The translations under genes were made by a program, and so were the position numbers. Under the pieces are notes generated by a model, which saw nothing but the letters and a program-made list of their open reading frames with translations, searched no databases and was not told the origin of the DNA. A stretch of DNA of 64,000 nt from the NCBI GenBank assembly GCA_030704615.1, contig CM060734.1:22818001-22882000 (forward strand), read 5' to 3'. The stretch comes from Takakia lepidozioides (taxonomy: Eukaryota; Streptophyta; Takakiopsida; Takakiales; Takakiaceae). Positions 1 through 11,105 of the stretch are shown piece by piece; within the stretch, counting starts at the first letter, position 1, and each line of letters begins with the position of its first letter.

Positions 1-880
1 CCTCCCGTTGGCAGTGCCAAGCAACGAAGTCCAAAAGGACTACAGGATGCCAAGGAACCGCACCACAAGAGGGGCAAAAGTGATCAGAAAATGAGGGGGG
101 AATGGTTTATATAGGCGCCCACCAACCCCCCCCCCGAAAAAAAATAAAAATGGCATTATGCTTGAAAAGGCGCGACAGGCCAGTGGCACCTCGCCACTTG
201 TCAGCGCGGCGTGACTGGCCAGTCGCACCTCGCCACGCGCACCCACATGGGAGAGGTCAAGGGTTCAAAACCACCTCCCCCCATCCCATTTGTTTCGTTT
301 TTCTTGACCTGTGGCACCTCGCCACGTGGCTGGCCGAGGCGCCGCTTCATGATTAAAAATAAAAAACAAAACGCCACACGGCGGGTCCCTGGATTTCTAA
401 GGAAAAAAAAACACGCGTTCGTTGCATGGCGGTCGCTATATTTATAAAAACAAGAAGAGCGACCGCCACATGGCCAATGTAGGCGGTCGCTTATTTTAAA
501 ATGTAATAAATTATTAAAAATAATAAATTATATGCGACTGCCAATATAGGCGGACACATTTTTTTTAAAGAATTAATAAATATTAATAATTGGCCACGTC
601 TGTTTTACACCGTGGCTGCCATGTCATTACAAAGGGTAGAAGTAAATCGTAAAAATCAAATGTAAAAAAAAATTACATGGGTAAATGTCCGGATTCGACG
701 TGACGTGACGGCCGACGTGTCAGCGCCACATCACGTCAAGAATGATAACTAGGATTCCACCACCATCATGATAGCTAGACCCCAGACCCATCAGTTACAA
801 ACACAAATTTCAAAAATGAGAGAACAAAAAGTTCCTGCTGAGCAATGAAACCTCCTCTTTCTGTTGTTTGCATGAAAAAT
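1..880. other. Intergenic, with short inverted and direct repeats
   Basis: No supportable gene. The motif GGCCAGTSGCACCTCGCCAC occurs twice at about 178-236, with a related GTGGCACCTCGCCACGTGGC near 310. TGGCGGTCGCT at 427-437 pairs with AGCGACCGCCA at 458-468 to give an 11-bp stem with a 20-nt loop, and GGCGGTCGCT appears again near 482. A second inverted repeat, TGACGTGA...TCACGTCA, lies at about 700-740. These look like decayed repeat DNA; no element ends could be fixed. Confidence 0.4.
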
Positions 881-895
881 AAGCAAAACCAAATG

Positions 896-1270
896 CTAAC
901 ATCTTCTCCCCCAGCACCTACAAGTCAGCGACCATCGTGTAATTAGGAATGGAACATAAGGAAAGACATGTACCATAGCAAACATTATGAAATAATTCAT
1001 TAGCATAAATAAAACATATATGCCGCATGGATGCTTCAGGAACAAAGACAGCGAGGAGTGTAACACACTGCAATCATGGAGGTGCTCAATAAGTTCTTCA
1101 AGTTCGAGATGTTCATAAAACCAACTTGAGTGATGACGTTCACAATGAAGAACGATGGAAGTCCGGTCTGACCCATTAGGATTTCCATAATGCAGCATGC
1201 AAAGTGGGCATCTTATATGCAGAGTGACGATCCACAATCGCACCCCAGAAAATGTTGGCCAGACATACAT
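896..1270 (-). CDS. Hypothetical cysteine/histidine-rich ORF, possible exon remnant
   Basis: An open frame of 124 codons. Its first half has a CPLC pair followed by a C-x-x-x-H-H pair and an acidic EHLELEELIEHLHD stretch, which is zinc-finger-like spacing. The second half is hydrophobic and low in information. I do not recognise a family. It may be one exon of a reverse-strand gene that includes the segment at 1700-1920, but no splice phase connects them convincingly. It may equally be chance. Confidence 0.2.
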   Translation of the reverse strand: MYVWPTFSGVRLWIVTLHIRCPLCMLHYGNPNGSDRTSIVLHCERHHSSWFYEHLELEELIEHLHDCSVLHSSLSLFLKHPCGIYVLFMLMNYFIMFAMVHVFPYVPFLITRWSLTCRCWGRRC

Positions 1271-1699
1271 GATTTACATGTTGTTTCTCATAATAAACTA
1301 TCTCCGCCATAGCAGGGTCCAGGTAGCATTGTTTGACAACAAATTGGCACATGCATCATCTTTTGATGCCTTTTCATGTTTTTTTTTTTGTAGTCTTTAT
1401 TTGTTTGGGTTTTTCTCCTATTGTGCTGGTCCCACTCTAGGCTTTCTCCCCCTTTTCTTGGGTGGACCTGCACGCCATTTCTTGGCACGCATAGCCTCTG
1501 TTACCTCCATAATGTTTAGGGTATTTGTCTCATGGGCCATAGGCGGCAGTGATACCTACGCCAAAAACATGAGTGGCCTTTCAGAACAGCTCTTATGAAA
1601 AGCATAAGTGCATGGCTAGTGGGATTGGACATAACCTGTACAGTCTAAAGCATTCATTTCGTCGTCATGAATCATGGCATGCTCAACAGGAATTCATAC

Positions 1700-1920
1700 C
1701 TTGTAATGTTCATGGCACAATTGATGCGTGATGCCCGAAGATTCCTAGCAAGGGTGCCTTTCTGTCGAATATGATTGAGGAAGGTGCATGGGGCCTCTTT
1801 CAGGGAGGACTCACCAGCAATGAAGTCGGTCACCCAATTCCAAGGGATATATTCAATTTCAGCTGTGTTTTCATCAGGTAGGTGGGGCAAAATTTTGCCA
1901 TCTTCAACCACTTCAGCCAT
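1700..1920 (-). CDS. Possible first exon of an unrecognised gene
   Basis: The frame opens with ATG at 1920 and encodes about 73 residues starting MAEVVEDGKILPHLP. It ends at a good donor (AAG|GTATGA) at 1700 in phase 2. Composition is protein-like (acidic, IPWNWVTDFI). Further down the same strand, near 1430-1530, is a basic segment reading PPKKRGRKPR, which resembles an AT-hook, followed by a stop. I could not join the two in phase. It may be a transposon-derived or decayed host gene. Confidence 0.25.
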
Positions 1921-2924
1921 GCTTACACAAACAAGATCCTTCTGAGTTTGCTGATGTCTTCTTTGGCTGCCCTATCCTGCCACAGACGTCGTATTCTTTT
2001 ATTCTGTTGGCAGATACTGGGCATGTAAAATAGCTGCTATATTTATGCATCAGACAACAAATTGTACCCTATGCATGCACAAACTTATTCATGTGGGCCA
2101 AACATGCACACAATTGAATTTACAATGGAATGCTTCATGTTCATGTGGGCAAGATACAAAAACAATTCGATTTGGAATGTGAATGCAGAGTGCCAGGATA
2201 GGGACGCGTTTCGAAAGCATGGAGAGAACTGTTGTACGAGGAAATGCACGACGAGGGTAGCAAAACCCTCGATTGGGGTGGCAATGTATGTGACGACGTG
2301 GCATATATCCGAACGTCCATTCGTTTCCTCAGATTTGCCATTTGAAATTTGAATACCTGTCAGAATGATTTTTGAAAGAGGGCATGATGTATGCTTGGGA
2401 TAGCATGTACTATAGGGGATGGAGGACGATGCCAGGCATGAGGGCAGGATGGGGGCGGGATGGGGATGCGGGAGAGGGCATGTGTCATGTCCCCGCAGCG
2501 GGCACATGAGGCGCGGGAGGGCATGCCGCGCTGCAACGGCCGCGCGGTGTGTGGGCGAGGGAGTCGGGGGTGGGCGTGGGGTGGTGGGGGGTCCACGCTG
2601 GCTGAACCGGGCCCCTCGCATTCAACTCCAGGGCCTCATCTATTACTTGGCAATTACCTGGGCTTGCAGCCCCATCCCATGCCGTGTAAAAAAAAGAAAC
2701 GTCCAGTTGTCTACCTCCCATCGACCCTCCTACTTCTACGCTAGCGCCTCCTGTGGCCCAGATTCGCTCTTCCCACAGTGTCGGGTTGCCTGTCGGGTTG
2801 CCTGACCTTCCCAAACTGGGCAATTGGTTTGGGGTGCAAAAATCAGGATTGAAGTAAATTCTGGCAGGTTATCTACATGCGGGTTTGAGAGTTTTGTCTG
2901 TTGAACTTGTATGAAATAGAGTCC

Positions 2925-3533
2925 TGTTGAGAAGCTTGACGATCCCAGTGCCCCCAGCCCAACTTCGCCAACCCCAAGCACTCCATCTGCACCAAGCCCC
3001 TTACCAAGCCCCAACCTTCTTTGGACCCTGCTCCCCTGTACTCCTGCAGCAGCCACAACACAACCACAACCAAGTTAGCCCACTCTCAGGATAGGAAAGA
3101 ACTACTCATACTGGCTGTGAAACCACTAGTGATAGAGGGTTGTAGTGCCTCTGGCACCAAATTGGAAGCCACTACTGAGTTGCTTGAAACCCAACCGACA
3201 TAATAGTAGAATTATCTAGAAAGTCAACTAGTGACTAGTGAAACTGCCTATAACTATCTACAGAACTATCTAGAAACTCAACTATTGAACTACTAAAAAT
3301 GGCTATACTATACGCTATACTTACACATGGGCCACACCCTACATTCGTGGGGCCCACCGACTAGACCCTACATTCATGGGCTGTGCTCCCTGCTCTGCTC
3401 CCTGCTTTTATTCCTGGACCATACACGTGGCCTTACGTGGGCTTTTTACATAAGCCCCCCCTCTAATTCCCGGGCCACAGTAATTCTTGGACCACTCTAG
3501 AATTAACAGGGCCCGAATGAAACCGCTCCTACA
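2925..3533 (-). mobile_element. Copia/TRIM-like LTR with primer-binding site and leader
   Basis: Read on the reverse strand, an LTR-like block starts TGTAGGAGCGG at 3533 and runs to about 3129. It is followed by TGGTTTCACAGCC (3125 back to 3113), which resembles the initiator-tRNA-Met primer-binding site TGGTATCAGAGCC of plant Copia elements. About 190 bases of leader containing CTGCTGCAGGAGTACAGG follow. The same LTR, PBS and leader order occurs on the forward strand at 28334-28885, which supports a real repeat family. No polypurine tract, gag-pol or second LTR is visible here, so this is a truncated copy or part of a small non-autonomous element. Confidence 0.6.
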
Positions 3534-4550
3534 TATTGATGGTCTTTTTGCTATTCCATAGGTGGGTTGGTTTAGGGGCGGGGTCTGGGCAGCGGGCCCG
3601 GCCCGGGGGCTTGACGGGCCGGTTGTTGTGGTGGAGGGGGTCGGGATTTGACATGTACGGTCCGGCCGGCTGGGCCCACACCCGCACCAGCATTCAACAA
3701 CTCCCATCCTATGTCTAGTGAAAACCCATTTGGTGCAGGCTAGCACAGGATGAATGTGGTAGCCAACCAGCTCACCAACAAACATGGCGAGGATGTGCAT
3801 TGTAGAAGAAATGGTCTAGAGATACTACTACTGGGATTCCAAGCTATACCAATTCCTTTTTGTTCAATGCCACCAGTATGCAAGTTCAGTGGAAGTGTTT
3901 GCCTTCATTACAGCCACTGCAAAACATTTCTTTTGCAGTGCGAAGGATGTGGTTCATCTGCAACTGTTTCTAGTTGAGGTACAGCTGAGGGATCTGTCAC
4001 CATGAGCCCATGAGCAAACTTCCTGTAAGCAAGTGGAAATTATTGCTATGGTGGCTGGTTCCAAACTGTACTGATAGAGGTATACATGCTAGTCAGTTGT
4101 AAACCATTTTGTAGTATCTATCAAATGAGATGACGACCTTACTAAGAGAGCACCTAATGGAGAGACACAAGTTGACCACTCTTTGTTGAAGCCCTGAACA
4201 TGCGATTCTTCAAGACAGCAGATAAAGCATTAGAGGGTGATTCAGTTAGCTCCATATTTTTGAGAGAGAGGATGCTCCATCAAGAGTTTGAATTTACAAG
4301 GATTGTGACACTCATGTTGTTTGTCAGCAGGTGGAGGGTACTGTGCTCATTCAATTCTGAATCAAACGCTGGTTCGGTGGGTTCTTTGTCACATCAATGT
4401 AATTGACTGTTGCAGTTGATGTGTGATTGCATTTGGCTGTTTTCAAAAGACCCTCACCCAGTAACCTGCAAAATCGCATCCTGCAAAATTGATGAAACAA
4501 ACTCGCTGCAGCTATCTGCACCTGCACCACTAGTTCAGACATGCTATTTC
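3534..4550. other. Intergenic, nothing recognised
   Basis: Short open frames occur on both strands but none has a recognisable motif, convincing splice sites or a long protein-like composition. Part of the stretch may be 3' flanking sequence of the reverse-strand gene that ends at 4555. Confidence 0.4.
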
Positions 4551-4554
4551 TGGC

Positions 4555-6736
4555 TCAGATGACATAGACATCGCTTTGGCTCTGGACCTCCTCTTCCAAT
4601 TTCTCTGCATCCTCATTTGAGATGGCCAGCAGGCTTCGCAACTGCAAGAGCTTGCCGTAATCCAATGGATATCCATCCAACCAGACCTTCAATGTTGCCT
4701 GATACAACTGCAGCACCTGTATGGCAGACAGGCAACAATTATTTCTTTATGAGCGCCAATAGAATAAAGCTCTGCAATGTTGGTGAGAAGACATTGAGTA
4801 ACGTGGCCTGATACAACTGCAGCACCTGTATGGCAGACAGGCAACAATTATTTCTTTATGTTTAGTATCAAAAGAAGCGCCAATATCATTGTTGGTGAGA
4901 AGACATTTGAGTAATGTGACCAGCACTTACTTCACCGTCCTCGTAGAAGTCTGGCTCAATGCTGGAGCGAGCCACCCGGTTTTCCTCCAAAGCCAGCTCC
5001 ACCTCCACTGCACACCTGTTAAATCCACGAAGCATACTTTAGACTCGCACAGGAAAACACCCAGTTTTGCTTGGTGTTCCCCCCAGTAGTAGATATGAGG
5101 TCAGCTTGAAGGCACTCCACCAGAAACCCCACTGCAGCGGCAGGTCTGCAGCATTGGTATATTTTGAGCTTGGCACCTGCCTCCTATCCTCCCTGTGTAT
5201 GTCATCCCCTCCTTTGAACACAGAACTTGGTGGAACACTGTGAAACACGAACTGTGACCCAAACACCACCAACGACCCAAGGTGGTGATGGCAACTGAAA
5301 GAATGTCACCCGTGCCTAAGATGGATACAGATGTACCAAATATTACATTGCAATGCTTACTTGATCAGGTCATTTGTTCGGACAGCAGCCAGAGCACTAT
5401 TTACCATGGCTGCTTGAGCAACCGAGGCTTTGGCCCGCTCGTAGCGCTCCACCATCTCAGGTGGGGGGGGGGTGTCATGTAGCTTTCCTCAGGGGTGACC
5501 AGTTGCTGCCGGGCGTATTGCTCAGACCGCACGATTAAATACACAATCCACAGAACCACTGACACTGCCACACCAGCTGCCACCCACCCTGATGTCGGCG
5601 ACCTGCACTGGACAATCCATTCACCCTTCCTGCTGATTAAATTACTGCCTCCAGCACAACCGAAATTCCCCTCGTCCTCTCCTCCCTAAGAATTGACCAA
5701 TGGTAAGAAAATGAATTGTTGAAGGCAATTTGGAGAGAATTTGAGTCGTCAAATTTTTTGGTCTCTTCACAAGAAAGTTCCCTAAAGTTAATTGCTTTAT
5801 GGTACCCTGATCCATCCATTCCGCTCCATCTGGGAACAAAAGTGCCTGTCTGTCAATCACCTGGGCATCGAGGCGTAACAGACTCCCAACTTCCAATTTT
5901 CTGGCAACACTCTGCAAGTCTCTTCCCAATAACACATATAGAGATACCTTAGACCACCCCTATCTATCTTGCCCAGGTATTGGAAATGGAGAATGCCGTG
6001 CATGCGAAACAATGACATCATTCCGACCCGTGCTGAACATGCAAAATAGAAGTGGGCACCTTTCAGGTGTATGCACTGGCGGCCTGAATGTCTGAGCTGA
6101 AAGGCTTGCACTCTTCCAATCGCTCATCACTCGTAACACCGGTGCAAACCTTTGATGCTCATTGCTACGCCTGCTAATCGCATTACCTTGCCTCCTGCCC
6201 ACCACGCTATCTATACTCACCTTCTTTTCCCAAGTGTGCTTGTGTGTAGGTGACAATGTATGTTGTTCGGAATGCCTTAATGGTGAATCGCGAATAGTGC
6301 AACCCGCAGATTTTAGGGCTACGTCTGAAAGGGCAATGCAGGGAATAGACGGAAAGATCTTTGGACGCTGAAAAGAATTAGGTGATTGAAAAAGATTGAC
6401 ATGATGCTCGAATTGACAAGCATACATCTGCACAGGATAGTCTGCATTTGACAAAGCTTGCACTAACTGCAGCAATTTTCTTCTCCTCATCCCGTTCCAA
6501 AACATACCACCTCTGCTACTCCACTGGCACTGGATAATCGACCCAACCATTCCAATCTGCCTGCGAAGCTGCGATTGCGAGAGAGACAGGGCAGACGAGG
6601 AATATGTGGGGGCAACCAAATGCCACATTCTGGCAGCAGAAACCAGAGGCGAAGATAGGGACGAGGAGCTGGCTGAAATCCCACTATGAGGACGGTACGT
6701 ACACCCGACCCCTCCACTCCTACACAGCTCCGCCAT
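4555..6736 (-). CDS. Multi-exon host gene, membrane-anchored protein of unknown function
   Basis: Reverse-strand exons are recognised by matching phase and splice sites. One runs from 5602 to 5361 (acceptor GTGCAG, donor GTAAGC). It encodes a hydrophobic helix (GVAVSVVLWIVYLIV), then a charged helix with MVERYERAKASVAQAAMVNS. The next starts at 5145 (AVGFLVECLQADLISTTGGN). The next ends at 4931 (VELALEENRVARSS, then IEPDFYEDGE, donor GTAAGT). The last is 4716-4555, 54 codons with TGA, containing LDGYPLDYGKLLQLRSLL and an acidic tail. Upstream blocks near 5800-6110 and a Ser-rich leader near 6736 probably belong to the same gene but are not joined. Odd points are a C10 run that breaks the frame, an intron of at most 44 nt, and a duplicated acceptor region. 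I recognise no family. A membrane anchor in plastid or endomembrane is inferred only from the helix. Confidence 0.6.
4697..4920. repeat. Tandem duplication of about 110 bp over an intron acceptor
   Basis: The block CCTGATACAACTGCAGCACC...TTTCTTTATG occurs at 4698-4751 and again at 4808-4860. Both copies are followed by related sequence containing GTTGGTGAGAAGACATT. On the reverse strand each copy carries the sequence CATACAG|GTGCTGCAG, which is the acceptor of the last exon of the 4555-6736 gene. The proximal copy (exon start 4716) keeps the reading frame to the stop at 4555. Confidence 0.8.
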
Positions 6737-7081
6737 TTCTGTGTGTCAGGGCCAAATCCCTTCCTCCCTTCACAGCTTCCTTGCACCCGTTCTTCACACC
6801 CACCCGCTTCACTCCATCCTTCACTGCCCAATTTCAGCTCAGACCCACCAGCCCCCACCCCCAACTAAAACCAAACAACCTTCCTCTCTCTCTTCCCCAC
6901 TCCCAAAGATGGTGCACACAGAGCAGAGAGGGTCAACCATTCCCCCGCATTCTGCCAGTATGAATGCGTTCGGGATTCTTCCAGATCCTGAATGGATGAA
7001 GGATGCGTTACGGATCTTCTAAATCGGATAGAAAATTCCTTTTCTGGAGCCTGTTCAACGACGCAAATATCGTAGCTTATC

Positions 7082-7814
7082 CGTAAAGAACTACCCGAGA
7101 ATTGCGCTGTGTGTATTTAGGCGCATGGCGCAATCTCCACTCTAACACACAGTGATCTTACCTATAGGGTAAGGCCCCCTAGGCCGTACTGCGGTGTGAG
7201 GGGAGTTAGGCCCCCTAGGCCCCCTAGCTCGAAGCACTATGACCCGGAGCACCAAGGTGGGCCGAGAGGCTCCGCCCTCGGACTACTCCCCTCACACCGC
7301 GGTACGCCCTCGGAGGGGGGGGCTTTCCCTGCCTAAAGACAGAGGGATCTTTCCCACGGTGGATGGCTTAGATCTTTTGAAGATCTGCGTGCATGGCTCA
7401 TATCCCTAGGATCAAATAAAAAAATGAATTTCGAAAAGAAAAGATGACAGGGCGTAATATCCCACGGGACATTACGCGTAAGATCCCCCGCCCACAGGAT
7501 CTTACGCCGTAATGCCCCTGCCAGCTGTTGACGTGATATTCTATCATATAAGGTCCTTGCAAATACAAAGGGAAAAATCCTATAGGTTTTTACATCTCCG
7601 TAAGGCTCCTGCGACAAAATAGGAGTGATCTTACGAATTCATAAGGCCACAGTTAATTTTTTTAATTTTTTCAATTGAATTCTCGGGCAGTTCTTTACGC
7701 AGGAGAAGGGTCCATGTGTCGGGCCTTCCGCCATTTTCGGGACCTGGGGCTCAGGCTACCGCCCTCGTCTACGGCCCTCAATGGCGGAAGGCCCTCCACT
7801 CAGGCCCTTCTCCT
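7082..7814. mobile_element. Nested inverted repeats, fold-back or MITE-like element
   Basis: GTAAAGAACTACCCGAGAAT at about 7082-7101 is matched in inverted orientation by ATTCTCGGGCAGTTCTTTAC at about 7679-7698, giving ~20-bp terminal inverted repeats with one mismatch about 620 bp apart. Inside, GTACTGCGGTGTGAGGGGAG near 7182 pairs with CTCCCCTCACACCGCGGTAC near 7287. Just outside, AGGAGAAGGG near 7702 pairs with CCCTTCTCCT near 7805, and GGGCCTTCCGCCATT pairs with AATGGCGGAAGGCCC. No transposase is present and I could not identify a target-site duplication. Confidence 0.55.
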
Positions 7815-7958
7815 ATACGTAATTACAAGTATACATACGTTCCCGAGGTAAAAGGTTATTACTTGGGCTTTTGTGTAGGCCCGTCTTTTGGTATCCGAGC
7901 AGTTCGGTTCTTGTGGTTTGCATGTTGTGTGCTTGTGATGATTTATCTGGTTCCATGA

Positions 7959-9480
7959 GTGGTCTCAATGGCTAGAGAGATCAGCTCAAAGGGAAAGAGA
8001 CCATCAGCAAGGATGGTGGACAGAAGACATGGGAGATGGTGACATGGCCTGAGGTGGTTCCATTTAAGCTTTTGAGGGATGATGGACTTATTGATGGGCT
8101 CAGGTACTTGGGATGTCTAAAGACTCACTGAGAATGACACGAGAATGGAAGGGTAGCAGCAACTATGCCAAACTTCTGAAGTGGCAGTGAAGAATGAAGT
8201 GGAGTTGTGAAGATCTGAACATCAGGTTGGTGCAAAGCCTGAGTTAGGAAGGTTGTCGAAGCACGACGAGAAGCTCTAGGCGATGAGACATGGAACACTA
8301 TTTGGAGCAGACCTGAAATCAAGCTCTACAGATTTGACCATGAACTGTTTGAGACTTGTCTCTCTAAAAGAGAGATAAATCCAGGATTCTAACAGGTTCT
8401 TCACAATGCAATTCAGTGACCAGCATTCAATTGTCCCTAGATAAGTTGTCAAATAGGACTACTTGGGATTTGAGCCAAGCACTGTGACATATGGTAGCAA
8501 GGAGTGTTACTTGAACATCCTCTCCAAGAATTCTAAGAAAGCCCATGTGAGTTCCTTTCAGCATTTGTCGCAGGCCTTCTTCCTTGTATATCCTTCTTCA
8601 GCCAGGTGATGTATGCGAATTGGCATGTATCTCAACAAGGAACCTCTCATGGACCAAGAAGACTGGAATCAGGCCTCCAAAATAGGTGAAGGAGCCTAGG
8701 GGCATTTGGTGAATCTCCAAAAGAAATGGGACATCAAAACTGGTGAAGGTGAACCTGGGCATGAAGGAGTAAATTGGCTGAGGGCATTTGAACCTCAAAT
8801 TGATGAGAACAAAAGAGGGGAGCAACAAGGCACATGAGGAGCTACTATTGTGAAGCGGTGTTGGTTTAATTATATACAAAGGCGAAGTGAAAGCAACTTG
8901 AGAAGGACCGCTCATGATGCCGCTTTTTGGCATCACCTTGAGCAAGGGTTCACCTTAAACCTTTTTTACTAGGAAGATAACCTTGAACCAACCGTGCGCC
9001 CCAATCACTATAATTGGGTCCGCCTTGGAATACTAGTCTGAGGTAACACGCCGAAGCCGCACTACGACTTCGTCCCGAGGCTACACGATTATAGTACGTG
9101 AACGGAAGCACGTAGCTTCCGCGTTAGCCCTCACTACAAGGCAACCCCCTCAGTAGCGCAGTTATAGTACGCACACGCGCCAGGTGCGCACTAGCTGGTG
9201 AACTCCAAAAGAAGGCGCAAGTTTCTTTGCCCCTTAGATGGGAGTCACCCGATTTTGGCACTGCCTAATCCAATTTACCTCTCCCACTTTTGTAGGCTAG
9301 CATGCATTCTACACACTAGTCAACCATACCATGCATCACCATTTCAAACAAAATAGGACGCACAACATTTGGAAACCATTTCATTTATAAACAAAATTTG
9401 CACAACACAAGTTTTTGCAATCGGATTCCTAAGCTAGCTAAACCGGACTAAGCATGCATCTCCTCCCCCACGATCCAAGG
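7959..9480. other. Intergenic or decayed repeat, no supported gene
   Basis: A reverse-strand open frame of 115 codons (8945-8598) has protein-like composition but no recognised motif. The stretch just below 9480 follows a purine-rich run on the reverse strand (GTGGGGGAGGAG), so part of 9000-9460 may be the 3' LTR of the chromovirus that starts at 9493. I found no matching second LTR near 13.9 kb to prove this. Confidence 0.35.
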
Positions 9481-9492
9481 TTGATGTCCCCA

Positions 9493-9700
9493 TCATCGCT
9501 TCTTCCGCTTTTGAGGTCGCCCTTCGAAAGCTGCAACCACCTCGGATGCGTTTCTCATTTCTGAGGCACGCACCCAAGTTGCCTCCACTTGATGGTAGCC
9601 CTTCCATTTCACGAGATACTCCGTTTCTCAATTCTTGAACCTCCTCGACTTAAGCACTGCCTCCACCTCGTACTCGGGTTCATTTTCATGATCCAACAGC
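9493..9700 (-). pseudogene. Chromodomain at integrase C-terminus
   Basis: After EYEVEAVLKSRRFKN the frame meets TGA at 9630-9628, then continues as ETEYLVKWKGY...W and a helix ending EVVAAFEGRPQKRKKR with a stop at 9495-9493. The EYLVKWKGY signature and spacing are those of chromodomains, which in this class direct insertion into heterochromatin. The in-frame TGA would remove most of the domain. Confidence 0.85.
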
Positions 9701-10124
9701 ACAGGTGACGGACGCAACACTTGATGCCGATTCGGACGCGCTTCATCTTTGAAGTAAGGCTTCAAAAGGGAAACGTGGAATACCGGATGCACCTTGCTGT
9801 TTTCCGGCAGCTCCAATTCATACACATCCTCATTCATAATCTTCCGAATGCGAAAGGGCCCCGCATACGGAAGTACGAACTTTGGACTCACTTCCGGAGG
9901 TAGTCGAAAATTCTTGATGTTCAACCAGACCTCCGTGCCTGCCTCAAACTTAACTTCCCTCCGCTTCTGATTCGCTTGCCGTTCATACCGTTTCCTAGCT
10001 TTGGCAATGTTGTACTTTGCGAGCTCCAACAAACGCTCGTGTTCTTCCAGCACCGCTGCTGCTGCCGGCTCCTCACCGTCCTGGGCGGCCCAACTTGTCG
10101 GCACCAAAGGTGCTTTTCCATAGA

Positions 10125-11105
10125 CTAATACAAAAGGGGAAACTCCCATTGTGGAGTGTTTTGTGTTAATATAACAGAACTCTGCCCATCCAAGTGCTCC
10201 ACCCAGTTTGACTGGTCTGCCGACACATAATTCCGCAAGATCTGCTTCACCACGGAATTCACTCTTTCCGTTTGGCCGTCCGTTGTAGGTCGGAAGGCCG
10301 TGCTCATCTTGAGCCTCGTCCCCATTTTCTTCCAAAGTGCCCTCCAAAATTTACTTGTAAACTTTGGATCGCGGTCCGAGACAATATCCTTCGGGAGTCC
10401 ATGATGCTTGAAGACGTGGGCGAAGTAAAGTCGCCCCGTCTCCTGCGCCGTTGCCGTCTCCTTGGTGGGGATGAAATGACCCAATTTACTGAACCTATCC
10501 ACCACCACCATGATTGCATCGAATCCTTTTGACAGTGGCAAAGCAGTCATGAAATCCATCGAGACACTTTCCCAAGACCCCTCTGGAATCGGCAAGGGTT
10601 GTAACAGCCCCGCTTGCTTTTTGTACTCGCTCCAGTTTTGTTGGCATGTGGTGCATGTCTTGACATACTCCTCGGCCTCCTCCCTCAGTTTGGGCCAGAA
10701 ATACTCTTTCTTCAAGAGTGTCGTGGTGCGCTTGGCTCCGCCGTGGCCCGCAAGCGGGCCATCGTGGCATTCTCTCAAGAGACTATCTTTGATCCCTCCC
10801 TTCGGCACGTAGAGACACTTTTGCTTGTACCGGAGCAGTCCATTGTGCAAGTGAAACTGCAATTTAACCCCCAACCTCAAGTCCTGCATCACGGACTTCG
10901 CCATCTCATCCTTCCGGTAAGCCTTCCGGATCTTCCTTTGGAGCGTCGTCTTGCCCCTATACACCAACATGAGTTGTTGCTTTCTACTTAAAAGCATCGG
11001 CCACCACATTGTCCCGTCCCGGTTTGTACTGGATATCCACGTCGAACACTGCGAAAGTGTCTTGCCACCTAAGTTGTTTTGGGGACAACTTAGGCTGTGT
11101 GGCAA
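10125..11105 (-). pseudogene. Chromovirus integrase
   Basis: A 326-codon frame. The N-terminal HHCC zinc domain is seen as H-x-GPLAGHGG...CTTCQQNW. The DDE core follows: the first Asp in MDFMTALPLSKGFDAIMVVV, the second in DIVSDRDPKFTS, and the Glu in TDGQTERVN. The frame then shifts and integrase continues from 10347 to 9628 with KFEAGTEVWLNIKNF and PVFHVSLLKPYF, leading into the chromodomain. The frame break near 10130-10200 disables a continuous protein. Confidence 0.9.

Noticed and set aside
230-300. GGGTTCAAAACC box that resembles a tRNA B box
   Set aside because: No A box, cloverleaf or acceptor stem could be drawn around it.
896-1920. Complete multi-exon gene joining 1920-1700 with downstream frames
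   Set aside because: The donor is phase 2 but candidate downstream exons with the KKRGRKPR segment need another phase; only separate tentative exons are reported.
2085-2805. Several overlapping open frames on both strands in a GC-rich stretch
   Set aside because: High GC removes stop codons; peptides are Pro/His/Arg-rich or Gly/Arg-rich and unlike proteins. No splice or domain support.
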